Part shown: piece after piece, positions 8,940 to 17,005 of the stretch
Numbering within the stretch: position 1 is the first letter of the stretch
Layout: each line of letters starts with the position of its first letter
The notes under the pieces: generated by a model
What the model was told of the DNA's origin: nothing
The model's input: only the letters and a program-made list of their open reading frames with translations
Databases searched by the model: none
Program-made: the position numbers and the translations under genes
From: Fodinibacter sp963811825
Lineage (GTDB): Bacteria > Actinomycetota > Actinomycetes > Actinomycetales > Dermatophilaceae
Length of the DNA stretch: 64,000 nt
Assembly (NCBI GenBank): GCA_963811825.1
Contig: CAWESS010000018.1
Span: 62,001-126,000, forward strand
Reading direction: 5' to 3'

Positions 8940-9910
8940 TGGGCTTCCCCACCTCCCGGCCACGCCGGCTGCGTCGCACCCCCGCGATCAGGCGACTCGT
9001 CGCCGAGACCCGGCTGCACCCCGCAGACCTCGTGCTGCCGGTCTTCGTCCGCGAGGGCATCGACGAGCCCGTCCCGATCTCGGCGATGCCGGGTGTCGTC
9101 CAGCACACCCTCGACTCCCTCGTCGACGAGGCCGGGCGCTGCGTCGAGGCCGGGCTCGGCGGGATCATGGTGTTCGGGGTGCCGGCCGCCAAGGACGCGA
9201 GAGGGTCCGGCGCGGACGACCCGCACGGCATCCTCAACGTCGCGCTCGCGCGGCTGGTGGAGGAGGTCGGCGACGACCTCGTCGTCATGGCCGACCTGTG
9301 CCTGGACGAGTTCACGGACCACGGCCACTGCGGGGTGCTCGCCGCTGACGGCTCGGTCGACAACGACGCCACCCTGGTGCGGTACGCCGACATGGCGCTG
9401 GCGCAGGCGGCGACCGGCGCCCACGTCCTGGGGCTCTCGGGGATGATGGACGGGCAGGTCGGCTACGTGCGTGCGGCACTGGATGCCGCTGGGCACACCG
9501 ACACGGTGCTCCTGGCGTACGCAGCGAAGTACACGTCGGGGTTGTACGGGCCGTTCCGCGAGGCGGTGCAGTCCTCGCTCGTCGGTGACCGGGCGAGCTA
9601 CCAGCAGGACCCGGCGAACGCCACCGAAGCGCTGCGAGAACTCGAGCTGGACATCGCCGAAGGCGCCGACATCGTCATGGTCAAGCCGGCCGGCCCGCAC
9701 CTGGACATCATCGCGGCCGCCGCGGCGATGTCGCCGGTGCCCGTTGCCGCGTACCAGATCTCGGGCGAGTACTCCCAGATCGAGGCGGCCGCCGAGCGCG
9801 GGTGGATCGACCGCGATCGCGTGATGATGGAGTCGCTCGTCGGCATCCGCCGAGCGGGGGCGCAGGTCGTGCTGACCTACCACGCGCTGGAGGCGGCCGC
9901 CCGGCTCTGA
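8939..9910 (+). CDS. hemB: Delta-aminolevulinic acid dehydratase (porphobilinogen synthase)
   Basis: 323 residues; condenses two 5-aminolevulinates to porphobilinogen. The catalytic lysines are in LLAYAAKYTSGLYGPFRE and IVMVKPAGPHLD. The metal-site segment reads DLCLDEFTDHGHCG, with Asp where the zinc-type enzymes carry the middle Cys; this suggests a variant metal dependence. The N-terminal PTSRPRRLRRTPAIRRLV block is typical. ATG8939 overlaps the hemD stop; GTG8936 in the same frame is an alternative start. It is the last gene of the rex-hem operon. HemB acts before HemC in the pathway although the gene order is reversed. Confidence 0.95.
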   Translation: MGFPTSRPRRLRRTPAIRRLVAETRLHPADLVLPVFVREGIDEPVPISAMPGVVQHTLDSLVDEAGRCVEAGLGGIMVFGVPAAKDARGSGADDPHGILNVALARLVEEVGDDLVVMADLCLDEFTDHGHCGVLAADGSVDNDATLVRYADMALAQAATGAHVLGLSGMMDGQVGYVRAALDAAGHTDTVLLAYAAKYTSGLYGPFREAVQSSLVGDRASYQQDPANATEALRELELDIAEGADIVMVKPAGPHLDIIAAAAAMSPVPVAAYQISGEYSQIEAAAERGWIDRDRVMMESLVGIRRAGAQVVLTYHALEAAARL

Positions 9911-10030
9911 CGCGGCCGCGACGCGTCGAGAATCCGAAGAATTGGTGGAACCCTGCTTCGTGCTCCATCATTTAAGTGTGATAGGCGCGGTTCGTGCGCC
10001 GGCGGGATGCAGATTCGGAGCGATGCGGGC

Positions 10031-11443
10031 ATGACCAAGCGCAAGAAGGTGCTGCTCGGCGGCGTCCTGGGACTCGCCGTGGTGCTGGGGGGCGCCGGCA
10101 CGGCATACGCCGCCCACTTCCAGGATCGCGCGCTGCCCGGGAGCACCCTTGCCGGTGAGGCCGTGGCCGGGATGTCCCGCGACGAGGTCGCCGCCGCCGT
10201 GCGCGAGCGCGCCGCCGAGGTGGAGGTGACGCTGGAGGCCGGCGAGGGCACCCGCACCGCGACGTTGGCCGACCTCGGCTACGCCGTCGACGTCGACGCG
10301 ACGGTGGATGCCGTGTTCGCGAACCGGTCGTGGTCGACGTACGCCACCTCGCTGATGGCCAGCCGCGACGTCGCCGCCGTCGTCACCGCCGACGCCGCCA
10401 CCACCGACGCGGTCATCGCCGACCTCGTGAAGGACTCGGGCGGCATCGGCGTGGACGCGCAGGTCAAGCTCGCCAAGGACAAGAAGTCGTTCGTCGTCGT
10501 CCCTGCGGTCTCCGGGAAGACGGTCGTCGAGAGCACCTTCCAGAATGCCGTGGCTGCTGCGGCGCGCGACCTGGCCTCCGCGACCACCGCGGTGGAGTTC
10601 GTCGAGGCCGTACCCGACGTCACGACGCAGGAGGCCGAGCAGGTCGCCGACCAGGCGAATGCGCTCGTCGCGGTGCCGGTCAAGCTCTCCGACGGTGAGG
10701 ACACCCACAAGGCTTCCGCTGCGAGGAAGGCGTCCTGGGTGTCCATCCCCGCGACCGACGGGGCCCTCGGCACGCCGACCATCCAGGCCGCCAAGGTTCA
10801 GGCCTGGGCGACGAAGCTGGCCAAGGAGGCCAAGGTCGAGACGCGCGAGGGCGTGCGCAACGTCACCCAGACCGGTGACGTGAAGTCCGTCGTCAAGAAG
10901 GCTCGCGACGGCAAGGAGGTCTCGAACGCGGATGCCGTGGCCAAGGCCGCCGCGGCCGCACTGGCCAGTGGCAAGAGCTTCGACGGCACGTTCGAGTACC
11001 GCACGATCAAGGCCACGTGGAAGGAGCGGACGATCGCCGACGGCGCCGAGCGCCTCGCGTACCCCGCGGCTCCCGGTGAGAAGTGGATCGACGTGAACCT
11101 CGACCGGCACACGATGACCGCCTACGTCGGTGCGAAGGTCGTGTACGGCCCGATCAAGATGGTCGACGGCCAGGACGAGAAGCCCACGGTGCGCGGCACG
11201 TTCAAGGTCTACTACAAGAACCCCATGATGACGATGCGCGGCAACAACGCCGACGGCACGAGGTACGAGACGCCCAACGTTCCGTGGAGCACCTTCTTCC
11301 ACGAGGGGTTCGCCCTGCACGGGGCCCCGTGGCGCTCGTCGTTCGGCTACTCGGCGTCACACGGCTGCATCAACCTGCCGGTGGGCGTGGCCAAGTGGGT
11401 CTACGACTTCGCTCCGATCGGCACCCCGGTCGTCTCCCACTGA
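10031..11443 (+). CDS. L,D-transpeptidase (YkuD) with PG-binding-type N-terminal domain
   Basis: Exported cell-wall enzyme that probably forms 3-3 peptidoglycan cross-links. After MTKRKKVLLGG there is one hydrophobic segment (VLGLAVVLGGAGTAYAAHF), a signal peptide or anchor. Two repeats of the PG_binding_4 kind follow (STLAGEAVAGMSRDEVAAAV and the region around DDxVIADLVKD to VPAVSGKTV). The YkuD domain begins at KWIDVNLDRHTMTAYVG and ends with the catalytic motif SASHGCINLP (nucleophile Cys, assisting His). ATG10031 is preferred, with GGAG at 10016-10019; ATG10007 is the alternative. Monocistronic. Confidence 0.9.
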   Translation: MTKRKKVLLGGVLGLAVVLGGAGTAYAAHFQDRALPGSTLAGEAVAGMSRDEVAAAVRERAAEVEVTLEAGEGTRTATLADLGYAVDVDATVDAVFANRSWSTYATSLMASRDVAAVVTADAATTDAVIADLVKDSGGIGVDAQVKLAKDKKSFVVVPAVSGKTVVESTFQNAVAAAARDLASATTAVEFVEAVPDVTTQEAEQVADQANALVAVPVKLSDGEDTHKASAARKASWVSIPATDGALGTPTIQAAKVQAWATKLAKEAKVETREGVRNVTQTGDVKSVVKKARDGKEVSNADAVAKAAAAALASGKSFDGTFEYRTIKATWKERTIADGAERLAYPAAPGEKWIDVNLDRHTMTAYVGAKVVYGPIKMVDGQDEKPTVRGTFKVYYKNPMMTMRGNNADGTRYETPNVPWSTFFHEGFALHGAPWRSSFGYSASHGCINLPVGVAKWVYDFAPIGTPVVSH

Positions 11444-11467
11444 CCCAGGCTCGAGCCGCTGACCCGG

Positions 11468-12028
11468 TCAGAGGAACTGCGACGGGTCGAAGTCGTCGAT
11501 CGCGATGACCCGCACGCGCGGAAGCCGCTCGTTGAACGCCTGCACGTCGTACTCGAGGTCGAAGGTCTCGAGCCCCAGCTCGGTCAGCTGGCTGAACGCG
11601 TGGTTGCGGAACTCGAGGAACCCGACGAGGCCGACCCGTCGACCGTCGAGGAGCTCGCCCACCTGCTCGACGAAGTCGCCGTCGTTGCTGACGAGCACGA
11701 CGTCGGCCTCGCGGCTCTGCAGCTCCACGAGGGTGCGCTGGATGGCGATGTCCACGACCTTCTGGCCGGGGGCGCCGGACAGCGGGATCGGCCGGTAGCC
11801 GATGGCCAGCAGCGCCTGCACGAACGTCATGGGCAGCTCGGTGTTGGCGGCCAGGAAGAACAGCCCCTGGGCGGGCTGGCCCCACTCGTCACGGGCGAAC
11901 TGCAGCAGGCGCTCCCAGCGCGGGCGCTCCTCCGGCCGGGGGCGACGCCCGAGGATCGAGGTGCCCAGTGTGGCGTCGATGTTCTCGCCGTCGACGAGCA
12001 GGTAGGTCGTGCGCGGTGAGTCACCCAT
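11468..12028 (-). CDS. NYN domain protein (PIN-like ribonuclease fold)
   Basis: 186-residue protein starting MGDSPRTTYLLVDGENIDAT. The acidic residues of the NYN/PIN active site are in place: Asp in LVDGENID, Asp in KVVDIAIQ, and the pair in VVLVSNDGDFVE. LDGRRVGLVGF is the last core strand. Such proteins are predicted metal-dependent RNases; no substrate can be assigned. ATG12028 gives a compact domain; the in-frame extension upstream is low complexity. It ends 24 bases from the convergent L,D-transpeptidase gene. Confidence 0.8.
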   Translation of the reverse strand: MGDSPRTTYLLVDGENIDATLGTSILGRRPRPEERPRWERLLQFARDEWGQPAQGLFFLAANTELPMTFVQALLAIGYRPIPLSGAPGQKVVDIAIQRTLVELQSREADVVLVSNDGDFVEQVGELLDGRRVGLVGFLEFRNHAFSQLTELGLETFDLEYDVQAFNERLPRVRVIAIDDFDPSQFL

Positions 12029-12071
12029 GGGCCTCACCCTAGACGCAGCCCCGGAACGGCTGGGCGCACGG

Positions 12072-12101
12072 CGAGGGGCGCCCCTCGAGGAGGGGCGCCC
12101 C
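12072..12101. repeat. Tandem GC-rich palindromes
   Basis: CGAGGGGCGCCCCTCG (12072-12087) is a perfect 16-bp palindrome, and its core GAGGGGCGCCCC recurs at once at 12090-12101. It lies between the NYN gene start and the yceI-like gene, next to the long hairpin at 12108-12176. A structured mRNA or a protein site is possible; no known element is recognised. Confidence 0.55.
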
Positions 12102-12107
12102 ATGACG

Positions 12108-12176
12108 ACTTCGTGCGACTTGGGCGCGGTTCTGGGGTCTGGGGCCGCTCAGAACCGCACGCAAGTCGCACGAAGT
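12108..12176. terminator. Long near-perfect hairpin downstream of the yceI-like gene
   Basis: Arms 12108-12134 and 12150-12176 pair over 27 bp with only two mismatches around a 15-nt loop. The outer part is ACTTCGTGCGACTTG against CAAGTCGCACGAAGT. It starts 28 bp beyond the stop of the leftward yceI-like gene, so it can end that transcript, although no T-run follows on either strand. The length and near-identity are unusual for a plain terminator; it may be a copy of a dispersed palindromic repeat. Confidence 0.6.
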
Positions 12177-12203
12177 GGGGTGTTACCGGTGGTGCGGTGT
12201 GGC

Positions 12204-12749
12204 TCAGGCCTGCTTCGCGAGCTGCACGTCGAGGACGAGCTTGATCTTCTCGGAGACGAGGACGCCGCCCTTCTCGAGGCTGGCGTTCCAGGTCAGGCCC
12301 CAGTCGGTGCGGTTGAGCTCGCCCTCGGCCTCGAACCCGGCCTTCTCGTTGCCCCACGGGTCGGTCGCGACACCGTTGAACTCGACATCGAGGGTGACCG
12401 GCTTGGTGACGCCCTTGATCGTGAGGTCGCCCACGAGGGTCTCGCCGTCGAAGGAGGTGCTGACGAAGGTCATGTCGGGGAACTCGTCAGAGGCGAAGAA
12501 GTCCTCACCGCGCAGGTGGGCGTCACGGTCGGCGGTGCCGGTGGAGACCGAGCCGGTCTTGATGGTGACGTTCGCGACGCTCTGCGAGAGCTCGTCGGAG
12601 ACCTCGACGGTGCCGGCGACATCCGCGAAGGAGCCGCGGACCTTGGTCACCATGAGGTGGCGGGCGATGAAGCCCACCTCGGAGTGCGTGGGGTCGATGG
12701 CCCAGGTGCCGGTGCTGAGGCCGTTGAGGGTGCTGGTGGCGATGCTCAT
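12204..12749 (-). CDS. YceI family lipid-binding protein
   Basis: 181 residues with the YceI lipocalin-like barrel, which binds long isoprenoid-type lipids. It begins MSIATSTLNGLSTGTWAIDP. The diagnostic start TWAIDPTHSEVGFIARHLMV is followed by KVRGSFADVAGTVEV, HLRGEDFFASDEFPDMTF, GDLTIKGVTKPVTLDVEF and RTDWGLTWNASLEKGGVLVS. No signal peptide is visible, so a cytosolic form is likely. ATG12749 has AAGGAGAACC directly before it. Its divergent neighbour is a MarR regulator 223 bp away, and a CTAGCA palindrome lies just upstream. A role near isoprenoid quinones is tempting here but is only inference. Confidence 0.9.
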   Translation of the reverse strand: MSIATSTLNGLSTGTWAIDPTHSEVGFIARHLMVTKVRGSFADVAGTVEVSDELSQSVANVTIKTGSVSTGTADRDAHLRGEDFFASDEFPDMTFVSTSFDGETLVGDLTIKGVTKPVTLDVEFNGVATDPWGNEKAGFEAEGELNRTDWGLTWNASLEKGGVLVSEKIKLVLDVQLAKQA

Positions 12750-12769
12750 GGGTTCTCCTTCGTTGGGGT

Positions 12770-12783
12770 CTAGCACTTGCTAG
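12770..12783. promoter_or_regulatory. CTAGCA/TGCTAG palindrome upstream of the yceI-like gene
   Basis: CTAGCACTTGCTAG is a 6+2+6 inverted repeat about 21 bp before the yceI-like start codon. Two related ACCAAT elements occur in the same 223-bp divergent region (CAACCAAT ending at 12800 and ATTGACCAAT at 12952-12961). One or both may be sites for the divergent MarR regulator. The rest of the intergenic space shows nothing further that I recognise. Confidence 0.4.
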
Positions 12784-12972
12784 TTGTCCCTTCAACCAAT
12801 GGAGTGGGTCCATCCATTCCCACATCTCAGCATGTGGATTCCGATCGTCCTGAATCCCTGACGAGACCCCCAGGAGACACGTTTGGGCAGTTGTCCACTT
12901 TGAACGGGAAACCAGCCACGTCGTGGAGCCGAGCCGTGCCACGATGGGCAGATTGACCAATCGTGAGGTCCG

Positions 12973-13518
12973 ATGAGCGGGACGACGGTGACGGACGCAA
13001 GGGGGGTGGACGCGATGCAGCGGGACGGCGGTGACGACGCGGTGCGGTGGCTGACCGACGAGGAGCAGGTGTCCTGGCGGGCGTACCTGCGGGCGTCGCG
13101 TGAGCTGGCGGTGGCGTTCGACCGCGACCTCCAGGCGGTCGGGATCAGCCTGCCCGAGTACGAGCTGATGTCGATGCTCTCGGAGGCGCCCGACGCCCGG
13201 ATGAGGATGTCGGCCCTGGCCGCCCTCATCGTGCAGTCCCGGAGCCGGGTGACCCACACGGCGGCTCGCCTCGAGCGACGCGGCTGGGTGCGCCGGACGC
13301 CCGCACCGGACGACGGCCGCGGAGTGATCCTCCGCCTCACCGAAGACGGCCGCTCCTCCCTCGACGATTTCGCGGTCGCCCACATCTCGAGTGTGCGTCG
13401 GCACCTCATCGACGTCCTCACGCCCGAACAGTTCGCTGCGCTCGGTGCCACGATGCAGGTCGTGCGCGATGCCTACGCAGCCGACCCGACGATGCGCGGG
13501 GACGTCACCAACGTCTGA
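12973..13518 (+). CDS. MarR family transcriptional regulator
   Basis: 181-residue winged-helix regulator. The wHTH runs through ISLPEYELMSMLSEAP, RMRMSALAALIVQSRSRVTH and TAARLERRGWVRRTPAPDDG, with the wing DDGRGVILRLTEDGR. The flanking helices for dimerisation are present (WRAYLRASRELAVAFDRDLQ; LTPEQFAALGATMQ). An N-terminal stretch of about 20 residues may be optional; the Met at residue 15 (MQRDGG) is an alternative start. Divergent to the yceI-like gene, which is the obvious candidate target, and immediately upstream of hemL. Confidence 0.88.
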   Translation: MSGTTVTDARGVDAMQRDGGDDAVRWLTDEEQVSWRAYLRASRELAVAFDRDLQAVGISLPEYELMSMLSEAPDARMRMSALAALIVQSRSRVTHTAARLERRGWVRRTPAPDDGRGVILRLTEDGRSSLDDFAVAHISSVRRHLIDVLTPEQFAALGATMQVVRDAYAADPTMRGDVTNV

Positions 13519-13523
13519 CCCGC

Positions 13524-14903
13524 GTGACGGACAATGGACCGGTGACCACCGACCCGACGTCCGACCACGTACCCACCCCGCCGAGCGCGACCGACGCCCC
13601 GGCATCCGCCGCCCTGCTCGCGCGCGCCCGTGCCGTGACGCCGGGCGGGGTCAACTCACCCGTGCGGGCCTTCCGCGCGGTCGGCGGCACGCCGCGCTTC
13701 ATGGCCAGCGGTCGCGGTCCGTGGCTCACCGACGTCGACGGCCGCGAGTACGTCGACCTCGTGTGCAGCTGGGGCCCGATGATCCTCGGCCATGCGCACC
13801 CCGCCGTGCTGGATGCCGTCCACGCGGCCGCCGCTCGCGGCTTCAGCTTCGGCACGCCGTCGGAGAACGAGGTGTTGCTCGCCGAGGAGATCGTCGCCCG
13901 CGTCGAGCCCGTGCAGCAGGTGCGGCTGGTCTCCAGCGGCACCGAGGCGACGATGAGCGCCATCCGCCTGGCGCGGGGCTTCACCGGGCGCAGCCTCGTC
14001 GTGAAGTTCGCCGGCCACTACCACGGGCACGTCGACTCGCTCCTGGTGAGCGCCGGCTCGGGGCTGGCCACCTTCGCCCTGCCCGACTCCGCCGGCGTCC
14101 CCGCCGAGATGGCCGCCGAGACGCTCGTGCTGCCCTACAACGACGTCGCCGCCCTCGAAGAAGTCTTCGCAGCCCGTGGCAGCGAGATCGCGTGCCTCAT
14201 CACCGAGGCGGCCGCGGGCAACATGGGTGTCGTACCCCCCGACCCGGGGTTCACGCAGGCCCTGCGCCGGGTCACCGCGCAGCACGGCGCCCTGCTCGTC
14301 TCCGACGAGGTGATGACCGGCTTCCGGGTCGGTCGAGCGGGGTGGTGGGGGCACGAAGGGGTGGACGTCGCCCCCGACCTCCTGACCTTCGGCAAGGTCA
14401 TGGGCGGCGGCTTCCCCGCGGCGGCCTTCGGTGGCCGCGCCGACGTCATGGCCCTGCTGGCCCCCGACGGGCCGGTCTACCAGGCGGGCACCCTCTCCGG
14501 GAACCCCGTCGCCACGGCCGCGGGACTGGCCACCCTCCGGGCGTGCGACGACGCCCTCTACGCGCGCCTGGGTGAGGTCTCGCGCGCGATCGCCGACGCG
14601 GCATCCGCCGCCTTGTCGGATGCCGGGGTGGCCCACCGCGTGCAGTGGGCCGGGTCGATGTTCTCGGTGTTCTTCCGCGAGGGAGCGGTGCGCACCTACG
14701 ACGACGCGCGCGACCAGGATGCCGCGGCTTTCGGCCGGTTCTTCCACGCGATGCTGGATGCCGGCGTCTACCTCCCGCCGAGCGCGTTCGAGTCGTGGTT
14801 CGTCTCCGGGGCGCACGACGACGCCGCCGTCGAGCACGTCCTCGCCGCACTCCCGGCTGCTGCTGCGGCCGCCGCCGACCCGGGCCGACGGTCAGGTGCA
14901 TGA
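13524..14903 (+). CDS. hemL: Glutamate-1-semialdehyde 2,1-aminomutase
   Basis: PLP enzyme converting glutamate-1-semialdehyde to 5-aminolevulinate, the step after HemA. Family blocks: ARAVTPGGVNSPVRAFRAV, SWGPMILGHAHP, VSSGTEATMSAIRLARG, KFAGHYHGHVDSLLV, LLVSDEVMTGFRVG, the PLP lysine in LLTFGKVMGGGFPAAAFGGR, and YQAGTLSGNPVATAAG. 459 residues from GTG13524; GTG13542 is an alternative, since the first residues are not conserved. It lies three genes beyond hemB and is probably transcribed with the histidine phosphatase downstream. Confidence 0.95.
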   Translation: MTDNGPVTTDPTSDHVPTPPSATDAPASAALLARARAVTPGGVNSPVRAFRAVGGTPRFMASGRGPWLTDVDGREYVDLVCSWGPMILGHAHPAVLDAVHAAAARGFSFGTPSENEVLLAEEIVARVEPVQQVRLVSSGTEATMSAIRLARGFTGRSLVVKFAGHYHGHVDSLLVSAGSGLATFALPDSAGVPAEMAAETLVLPYNDVAALEEVFAARGSEIACLITEAAAGNMGVVPPDPGFTQALRRVTAQHGALLVSDEVMTGFRVGRAGWWGHEGVDVAPDLLTFGKVMGGGFPAAAFGGRADVMALLAPDGPVYQAGTLSGNPVATAAGLATLRACDDALYARLGEVSRAIADAASAALSDAGVAHRVQWAGSMFSVFFREGAVRTYDDARDQDAAAFGRFFHAMLDAGVYLPPSAFESWFVSGAHDDAAVEHVLAALPAAAAAAADPGRRSGA

Positions 14904-14934
14904 GCACCCAGCCGGGTTTGCGACAATCGCAGGC

Positions 14935-15624
14935 ATGACGACCTTTCCCCGTGCCGTCGGGCCGGTCGGCGACGCCGGCGCCGACCCGCAGCGCACCGTC
15001 GTGCACCTGCTGCGGCACGGCGAGGTCCACAACCCCGGCCGGATCCTCTACGGCCGGCTGGCGGGCTACCACCTGTCCGCGCTCGGTCGCGACATGGCCG
15101 AGCTGGCCGCCGAGCACCTCGGCGACCACGACATCACCCACGTCGTCTCCAGCCCGCTCGAACGCGCCCGTGAGACCGCGGCGCCGGTCGCGGCCGGGCA
15201 CGGCCTCGAGATCACCCTCGACGAGCGGGTCATCGAGGCGGGAAACGCCTTCGAAGGGCTCCCGGTCGCCGGTGGCGCCGGGCTGCTGAAGCACCCGCGG
15301 CTGTACCCGAAGTTCCTCAACCCCTTCCGGCCGTCGTGGGGCGAGCCCTACGTCGAGATCGTCGAGCGGATGCGCCTGGCGATCGTCGACGCCCGGGCCG
15401 CGGCCCGGGGACATGAAGCCGTCATCGTCAGCCACCAGGCGCCGATCTGGATGATCCGCCTGGCGACCGAGGGTCGGCCGCTCTGGCACAACCCCGCCAA
15501 CCGGGAGTGCGCCCTGGCCTCCCTGACGTCGTTGACCTTCCTCGGCGACGAGCTCTTGTCGCTGTCCTACAGCGAGCCGGCTGTCTCGCTGCTCGACCAG
15601 GCCCAGCCCGGGGCGGGCGCATGA
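14935..15624 (+). CDS. Histidine phosphatase (phosphoglycerate mutase-like) family protein
   Basis: 229-residue phosphoesterase of the histidine phosphatase superfamily. The phosphorylated His is in VVHLLRHGEVHNP (RHG motif), the second Arg/Glu block is VVSSPLERARETAAPVA, and the second catalytic His is in EAVIVSHQAPIWM. The substrate is unknown. ATG14935 fits, and the stop overlaps the start of the ResA-like gene (ATGA). The gene appears to head the cytochrome c maturation operon, an arrangement common in actinobacteria, although its function there is not established. Confidence 0.88.
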   Translation: MTTFPRAVGPVGDAGADPQRTVVHLLRHGEVHNPGRILYGRLAGYHLSALGRDMAELAAEHLGDHDITHVVSSPLERARETAAPVAAGHGLEITLDERVIEAGNAFEGLPVAGGAGLLKHPRLYPKFLNPFRPSWGEPYVEIVERMRLAIVDARAAARGHEAVIVSHQAPIWMIRLATEGRPLWHNPANRECALASLTSLTFLGDELLSLSYSEPAVSLLDQAQPGAGA

Positions 15625-16244
15625 CCGGTTCGACCAACGCCCGGTGGGCCGGGTGGCTGGCCGCCGCCGCCCTGCTGCTGGGCACGACAGCCTGCAGCGG
15701 TGACGCGAACTCGGTCGCCGAGCAGGCCAAGGCCGGTGACCAGAAGGGCTACGTCTCGGGTGACGGGGCTGTCGAGACGATCCCCGAGGGGGACCGCGCC
15801 GAGCCGGTCGAGCTCGAGGGAACCCTGCTCGACGGCACCGCCTGGGACAGCGCCTCGGCTCGCGGCGAGGTGCTCGTGATCAACGTCTGGGGCTCGTGGT
15901 GCGCGCCGTGCGTCGCCGAGGCCCCCGACCTGCAGGAGGTGTGGTCCGAGCTCGAGGCCGAGAAGGCACCGGTGCAGTTCATGGGCATCGACTTCCGCGA
16001 GGAGGCCGCCCGCGGGCTGGCCTTCACGAAGAAGGCCGGCATCACCTTCCCCAGCCTGTCCGACGAGTCGGGCGTGACGATCCTCGCCCTGCAGGGCAAG
16101 GCGCCGACCGTGCCGACGACCCTCGTCCTGGACCGCGAGGGCAGGATCGCCGCGAGGGTCAACGGCCCGGTGTCCGCGAGCACCCTGCGGGGACTGGTCG
16201 ATGACGTCGTCGCCGACGCGAGCCCGGCCGCCGCGTCCTCGTGA
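15621..16244 (+). CDS. TlpA/ResA-like thiol-disulfide lipoprotein
   Basis: 207-residue extracytoplasmic thioredoxin. The signal peptide WLAAAALLLGTTACSG carries a lipobox, with Cys near residue 24 to be lipidated. The thioredoxin fold starts at PVELEGTLLDGTAWD and holds the redox motif in INVWGSWCAPCVAEAPDL. The cis-Pro is in GKAPTVPTTLVLDREGR. It probably keeps the CXXCH heme-binding cysteines of apocytochrome c reduced, taking electrons from the CcdA protein encoded next. The four genes from here to ccsB overlap by ATGA/GTGA and form one operon. Confidence 0.9.
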   Translation: MTGSTNARWAGWLAAAALLLGTTACSGDANSVAEQAKAGDQKGYVSGDGAVETIPEGDRAEPVELEGTLLDGTAWDSASARGEVLVINVWGSWCAPCVAEAPDLQEVWSELEAEKAPVQFMGIDFREEAARGLAFTKKAGITFPSLSDESGVTILALQGKAPTVPTTLVLDREGRIAARVNGPVSASTLRGLVDDVVADASPAAASS

Positions 16245-17005
16245 GCCCCGCTGTCGCACTGGTCGCCGCGAGCGAGACCGTCACCTCGGGGGCGCTTCCG
16301 CTCGCGGTCGCCGTGGCAGCCCTCGCCGGGCTCGTCTCCTTCGCCAGCCCCTGCGTGCTGCCGCTCGTGCCGGGCTTCCTCGGCTACGTCAGCGGGTTGA
16401 CGGGGGAGCCGCTCGCAGACCGTTCGCGCAGCCGGATGATGACGGGGGCGCTGCTCTTCGTCCTGGGTTTCACCCTCGTCTTCGTGCTCGGCTCGATCTT
16501 CGTGACCACGGCGGGGCGGGCGCTCATCGAGCACCGCACCCTGCTCATGCGCCTGGGTGGTGTCGTCGTCATCGTCATGGGGCTGGTCTTCCTCGGCGTC
16601 GGTGGCCAGCGCGAGGCGAAGATCGCCTGGCGGCCGCGGGCCGGGCTCGCCGGAGCACCCCTGCTCGGAGCCGTCTTCGCCCTGGGCTGGGCCCCCTGCA
16701 CCGGACCGACCCTGGCTGCGGTCCTCGTCATGGCGAGCGCGACGGCCGACCCCCAGGTGGGTCGCAGCGTCATCCTCGCCACGGCATACGGACTCGGGCT
16801 CGGGCTGCCGTTCATCCTCATCGCCGCCGGCCTGGACCGTGCGGGGCGGGCCTCGGGGTGGCTGCGGCGTCACCAGCGCACGATCCAGGTCGTCGGCGGG
16901 GTGATGCTCGTGCTCGTGGGCCTGCTCATGGTCACCGGGCTGTGGCAGGACGTCAACACCTGGCTCCAGGCTGAGCTCATCGACGACTTCACGGTGTCGC
17001 TGTGA
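16241..17005 (+). CDS. ccdA: Cytochrome c biogenesis protein CcdA
   Basis: 254-residue membrane protein that passes electrons from cytosolic thioredoxin to the extracytoplasmic ResA-like protein. Six hydrophobic helices are visible. The two redox cysteines are in LVSFASPCVLPLVPGFLGYV (helix 1) and FALGWAPCTGPTLAAVLV (helix 4), the family hallmarks. GTG16241 overlaps the ResA-like stop; the stop overlaps resB. Function inferred from family and operon. Confidence 0.94.
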   Translation: MSPAVALVAASETVTSGALPLAVAVAALAGLVSFASPCVLPLVPGFLGYVSGLTGEPLADRSRSRMMTGALLFVLGFTLVFVLGSIFVTTAGRALIEHRTLLMRLGGVVVIVMGLVFLGVGGQREAKIAWRPRAGLAGAPLLGAVFALGWAPCTGPTLAAVLVMASATADPQVGRSVILATAYGLGLGLPFILIAAGLDRAGRASGWLRRHQRTIQVVGGVMLVLVGLLMVTGLWQDVNTWLQAELIDDFTVSL

